Source: Arthrobacter antibioticus
Lineage (GTDB): Bacteria > Actinomycetota > Actinomycetes > Actinomycetales > Micrococcaceae
DNA length: 64,000 nucleotides
Assembly (NCBI RefSeq): GCF_030063205.1
Contig: NZ_JASISQ010000003.1
Span: 62,001-126,000, forward strand
Reading direction: 5' to 3'
Shown here: piece by piece, positions 62,821 to 64,000 of the stretch
Layout of the letters: every line of letters starts with the position of its first letter
Position numbering within the stretch: position 1 is the stretch's first letter
Program-made: the position numbers and the translations under genes
The notes under the pieces: model-generated
The model's input: only the letters and a program-made list of their open reading frames with translations
Databases searched by the model: none
What the model was told of the DNA's origin: nothing

Positions 62821-63274
62821 GTGAGAACAACCAGCCACAAAGTGGCAATAGTCCTAGGCATCATTTATTTTTTTGCGTTGGCAGGAATCCTTTTTTTGGC
62901 CCTCCCCTGTGGACAGGCCCATTGATAGCGCACTGACTCATGTCATTGAGTGGTTGCACGCCCACGGATTACCACAATGGTTTGTTGGCTACCGCAAAAT
63001 TGAATTCGGTGCCAATATTCTGCTCTTTGTCCCCTTTGGCGTTATTTTAACCTTGCGCCTGCCACGCCGCCTATGGTTCTTTAGCGTTGTCATTGCAGCA
63101 GCCGTCTCGGGAGCCGTGGAGTTGGCTCAGGGAGCATTTCTGCCCCAACGAGTACCCGCCCTAAGCGACATTGTGGCCAACACCTCCGGAGCCTTCCTTG
63201 GTGCGCTACTTGTACTGTTCGTGTGGGCTCTACGCAGGCGCCAGACGCGTGGGCTAACTCCGCAGAAAAGCTAG
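62821..63274 (+). pseudogene. VanZ-like membrane protein, frameshifted at a run of seven T
   Basis: The first frame starts at GTG 62821 (MRTTSHKVAIVLGIIYFFAL...) and stops after about 34 codons. The remainder of a typical VanZ-like protein ('WPSPVDRPIDSALTHVIEW', 'EFGANILLFVPFG', 'VELAQGAFLPQRVPALSDIVANTSGAFLGA' in parts) continues in another frame to 63274. The frames join correctly if the seven-T run at 62891-62897 had six T. This may be a true mutation, slippage-dependent expression, or a sequencing error. The intact protein would have four or five membrane helices. Confidence 0.75.
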
Positions 63275-63461
63275 AAATCCATACACCGAAAAATCAAACA
63301 CAATAGAATCTAGGGTCTCTTCACATTGCGAACGGATTAACTTCTGCCCCTAGCTCTAGAGCCGCGGAAGCGGCCGGGCTAAGCTAAGAATATAAGGTGG
63401 CCCGGCAATTGAGCGGTCATTTTATTTATTGGTGGGAGCATGAACCAACAGACTTGGAACA

Positions 63462-64000
63462 ATGATGAAACCACGTATTCTGGTAATTGCCGGTTTGGGT
63501 CTTGCTGTGATCATTATTGCTTTGGCAGTGGTCCTGAATTTATTGCCTGGTCAGTCCGACGAAAAACAGGTTGCTGTTTCCACCATTGCCCCTCCAAGCC
63601 AACAATCAGAGCCCAAACCAGCCCCGGCCACCAATGCAGCAGTGCCCGCCCCGGCTAACCCCAAGGCTCCCGCCGCGACGCCAGACCCCAAAAGACCGCT
63701 TGAAGTAATTCCCCCTGTTGGGCAACCCACAAATCCAACTTTGCCTAAATCTCGGGTGGACGCGCCATTGATCAAGGCACCGCTTCCGCCCGAGGCCAGC
63801 GCCAACGGGAAGCTTGTTGACGGTTTTCCCTCCGCCGTGATTCTTACCGAACCAGCTTCGGCTTTGAAAAGTAGCTCGGTGAGCCCACAAGGATCAATTC
63901 TTCAGGTCAGCCTCGTTGCCCGCACCACCACCGAACCGCTGGGCGTCATGGCATTTTACCAAAAGCAGTTTGCCGCTCTGGGATTAAGTGCAGCCCAGGC
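63462..64000 (+). CDS. Membrane-anchored Pro/Ala-rich exported protein (C-terminus cut by window edge)
   Basis: The frame opens at ATG 63462 (MMKPRILVIAGLG) and runs to the right edge without a stop. A signal anchor at about residues 4-27 is followed by a Pro/Ala/Lys-rich linker of about 60 residues and then a folded region ('GKLVDGFPSAVIL', 'ILQVSLVARTT', 'VMAFYQKQFAALGLS'). The ribosome binding site is weak. No family is recognised. Wall-spanning exposure of the C-terminal domain is likely. Confidence 0.7.
   Translation, partial: MMKPRILVIAGLGLAVIIIALAVVLNLLPGQSDEKQVAVSTIAPPSQQSEPKPAPATNAAVPAPANPKAPAATPDPKRPLEVIPPVGQPTNPTLPKSRVDAPLIKAPLPPEASANGKLVDGFPSAVILTEPASALKSSSVSPQGSILQVSLVARTTTEPLGVMAFYQKQFAALGLSAAQ

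Noticed and set aside
63440-63658. Frame from an ATG at 63440 with a good GGTGGGAG upstream
   Set aside because: The sequence is Cys-rich nonsense and stops inside the clear signal-anchor protein frame that starts at 63462.
1-64000. tRNA or rRNA genes, phage genes, insertion sequences
   Set aside because: None was recognised by eye on either strand; a tRNAscan or profile search would be needed to exclude small RNAs.

Overview
The window looks like a chromosomal segment of a moderately high-GC actinobacterium, most likely an Arthrobacter-type member of the Micrococcaceae. The evidence is the split acyl-CoA carboxylase (beta plus epsilon subunits next to a divergent birA, with the biotinylated alpha subunit downstream of maf), an Rv1264-type adenylate cyclase, an LpdA-type quinone reductase, GAF-ANTAR regulators, MmpL and DUF2505 proteins, frequent GTG/TTG starts and many leaderless promoters (TANNNT box 6-7 bases before the start codon). 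No rRNA, tRNA, CRISPR array, phage or transposase gene was seen.

Region by region. 1-12.3 kb: two tandem, paralogous giant surface proteins (Ig-like repeats followed by fibronectin III repeats), the first cut by the left edge. 12.4-17.1 kb: cyclase, PH-domain protein and biotin ligase, divergent from accD-accE. 17.1-24.1 kb: membrane-bound molybdopterin oxidoreductase, DUF885 hydrolase, an AbiEi/DUF559-like nuclease gene bracketed by two copies of one long palindrome, a dicarboxylate symporter and a YbjQ protein. 24.2-31.8 kb: TetR-MmpL pair with operators, a GAF/winged-helix regulator, aldehyde dehydrogenase and DUF779 protein. 31.8-35.7 kb: a tiny membrane peptide, Maf, a membrane protein with its winged-helix regulator, and the biotinylated carboxylase alpha subunit. 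35.7-42.9 kb: MHS-type transporter, LpdA-type reductase and a nucleoside/sugar-phosphate salvage set (PNP, phosphohexomutase, DeoC).

43.5-64 kb is the most unusual part and reads as one signalling and extracellular-matrix region interrupted by mfd and a DUF2505 gene. It holds two GAF-ANTAR proteins; a REC-only regulator with a membrane histidine kinase; a BcsA-like processive glycosyltransferase whose C-terminus is an HPt-like domain lacking the phospho-accepting histidine; an OmpR-type regulator divergent from a second, related kinase; a five-gene operon with a SipW-type signal peptidase and three apparent SipW-type substrates (TasA/camelysin-like); a third related kinase; a stand-alone HPt-like protein also lacking the histidine; and a frameshifted VanZ-like gene. 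Repeated CTCAAG boxes with 11-base spacing lie in front of the SipW operon/third kinase and in front of the stand-alone HPt-like gene, which suggests a shared OmpR-type control. The best hypothesis for the whole is a polysaccharide-plus-protein-fibre matrix (biofilm) system controlled by three sister kinases and two degenerate HPt modules. This is inferred from families and layout and has not been shown.

Short tandem repeats (15-32 bases) recur between and inside genes from 14.5 to 40.2 kb, and several perfect inverted repeats mark probable operators in front of transporter, dehydrogenase and regulator genes.
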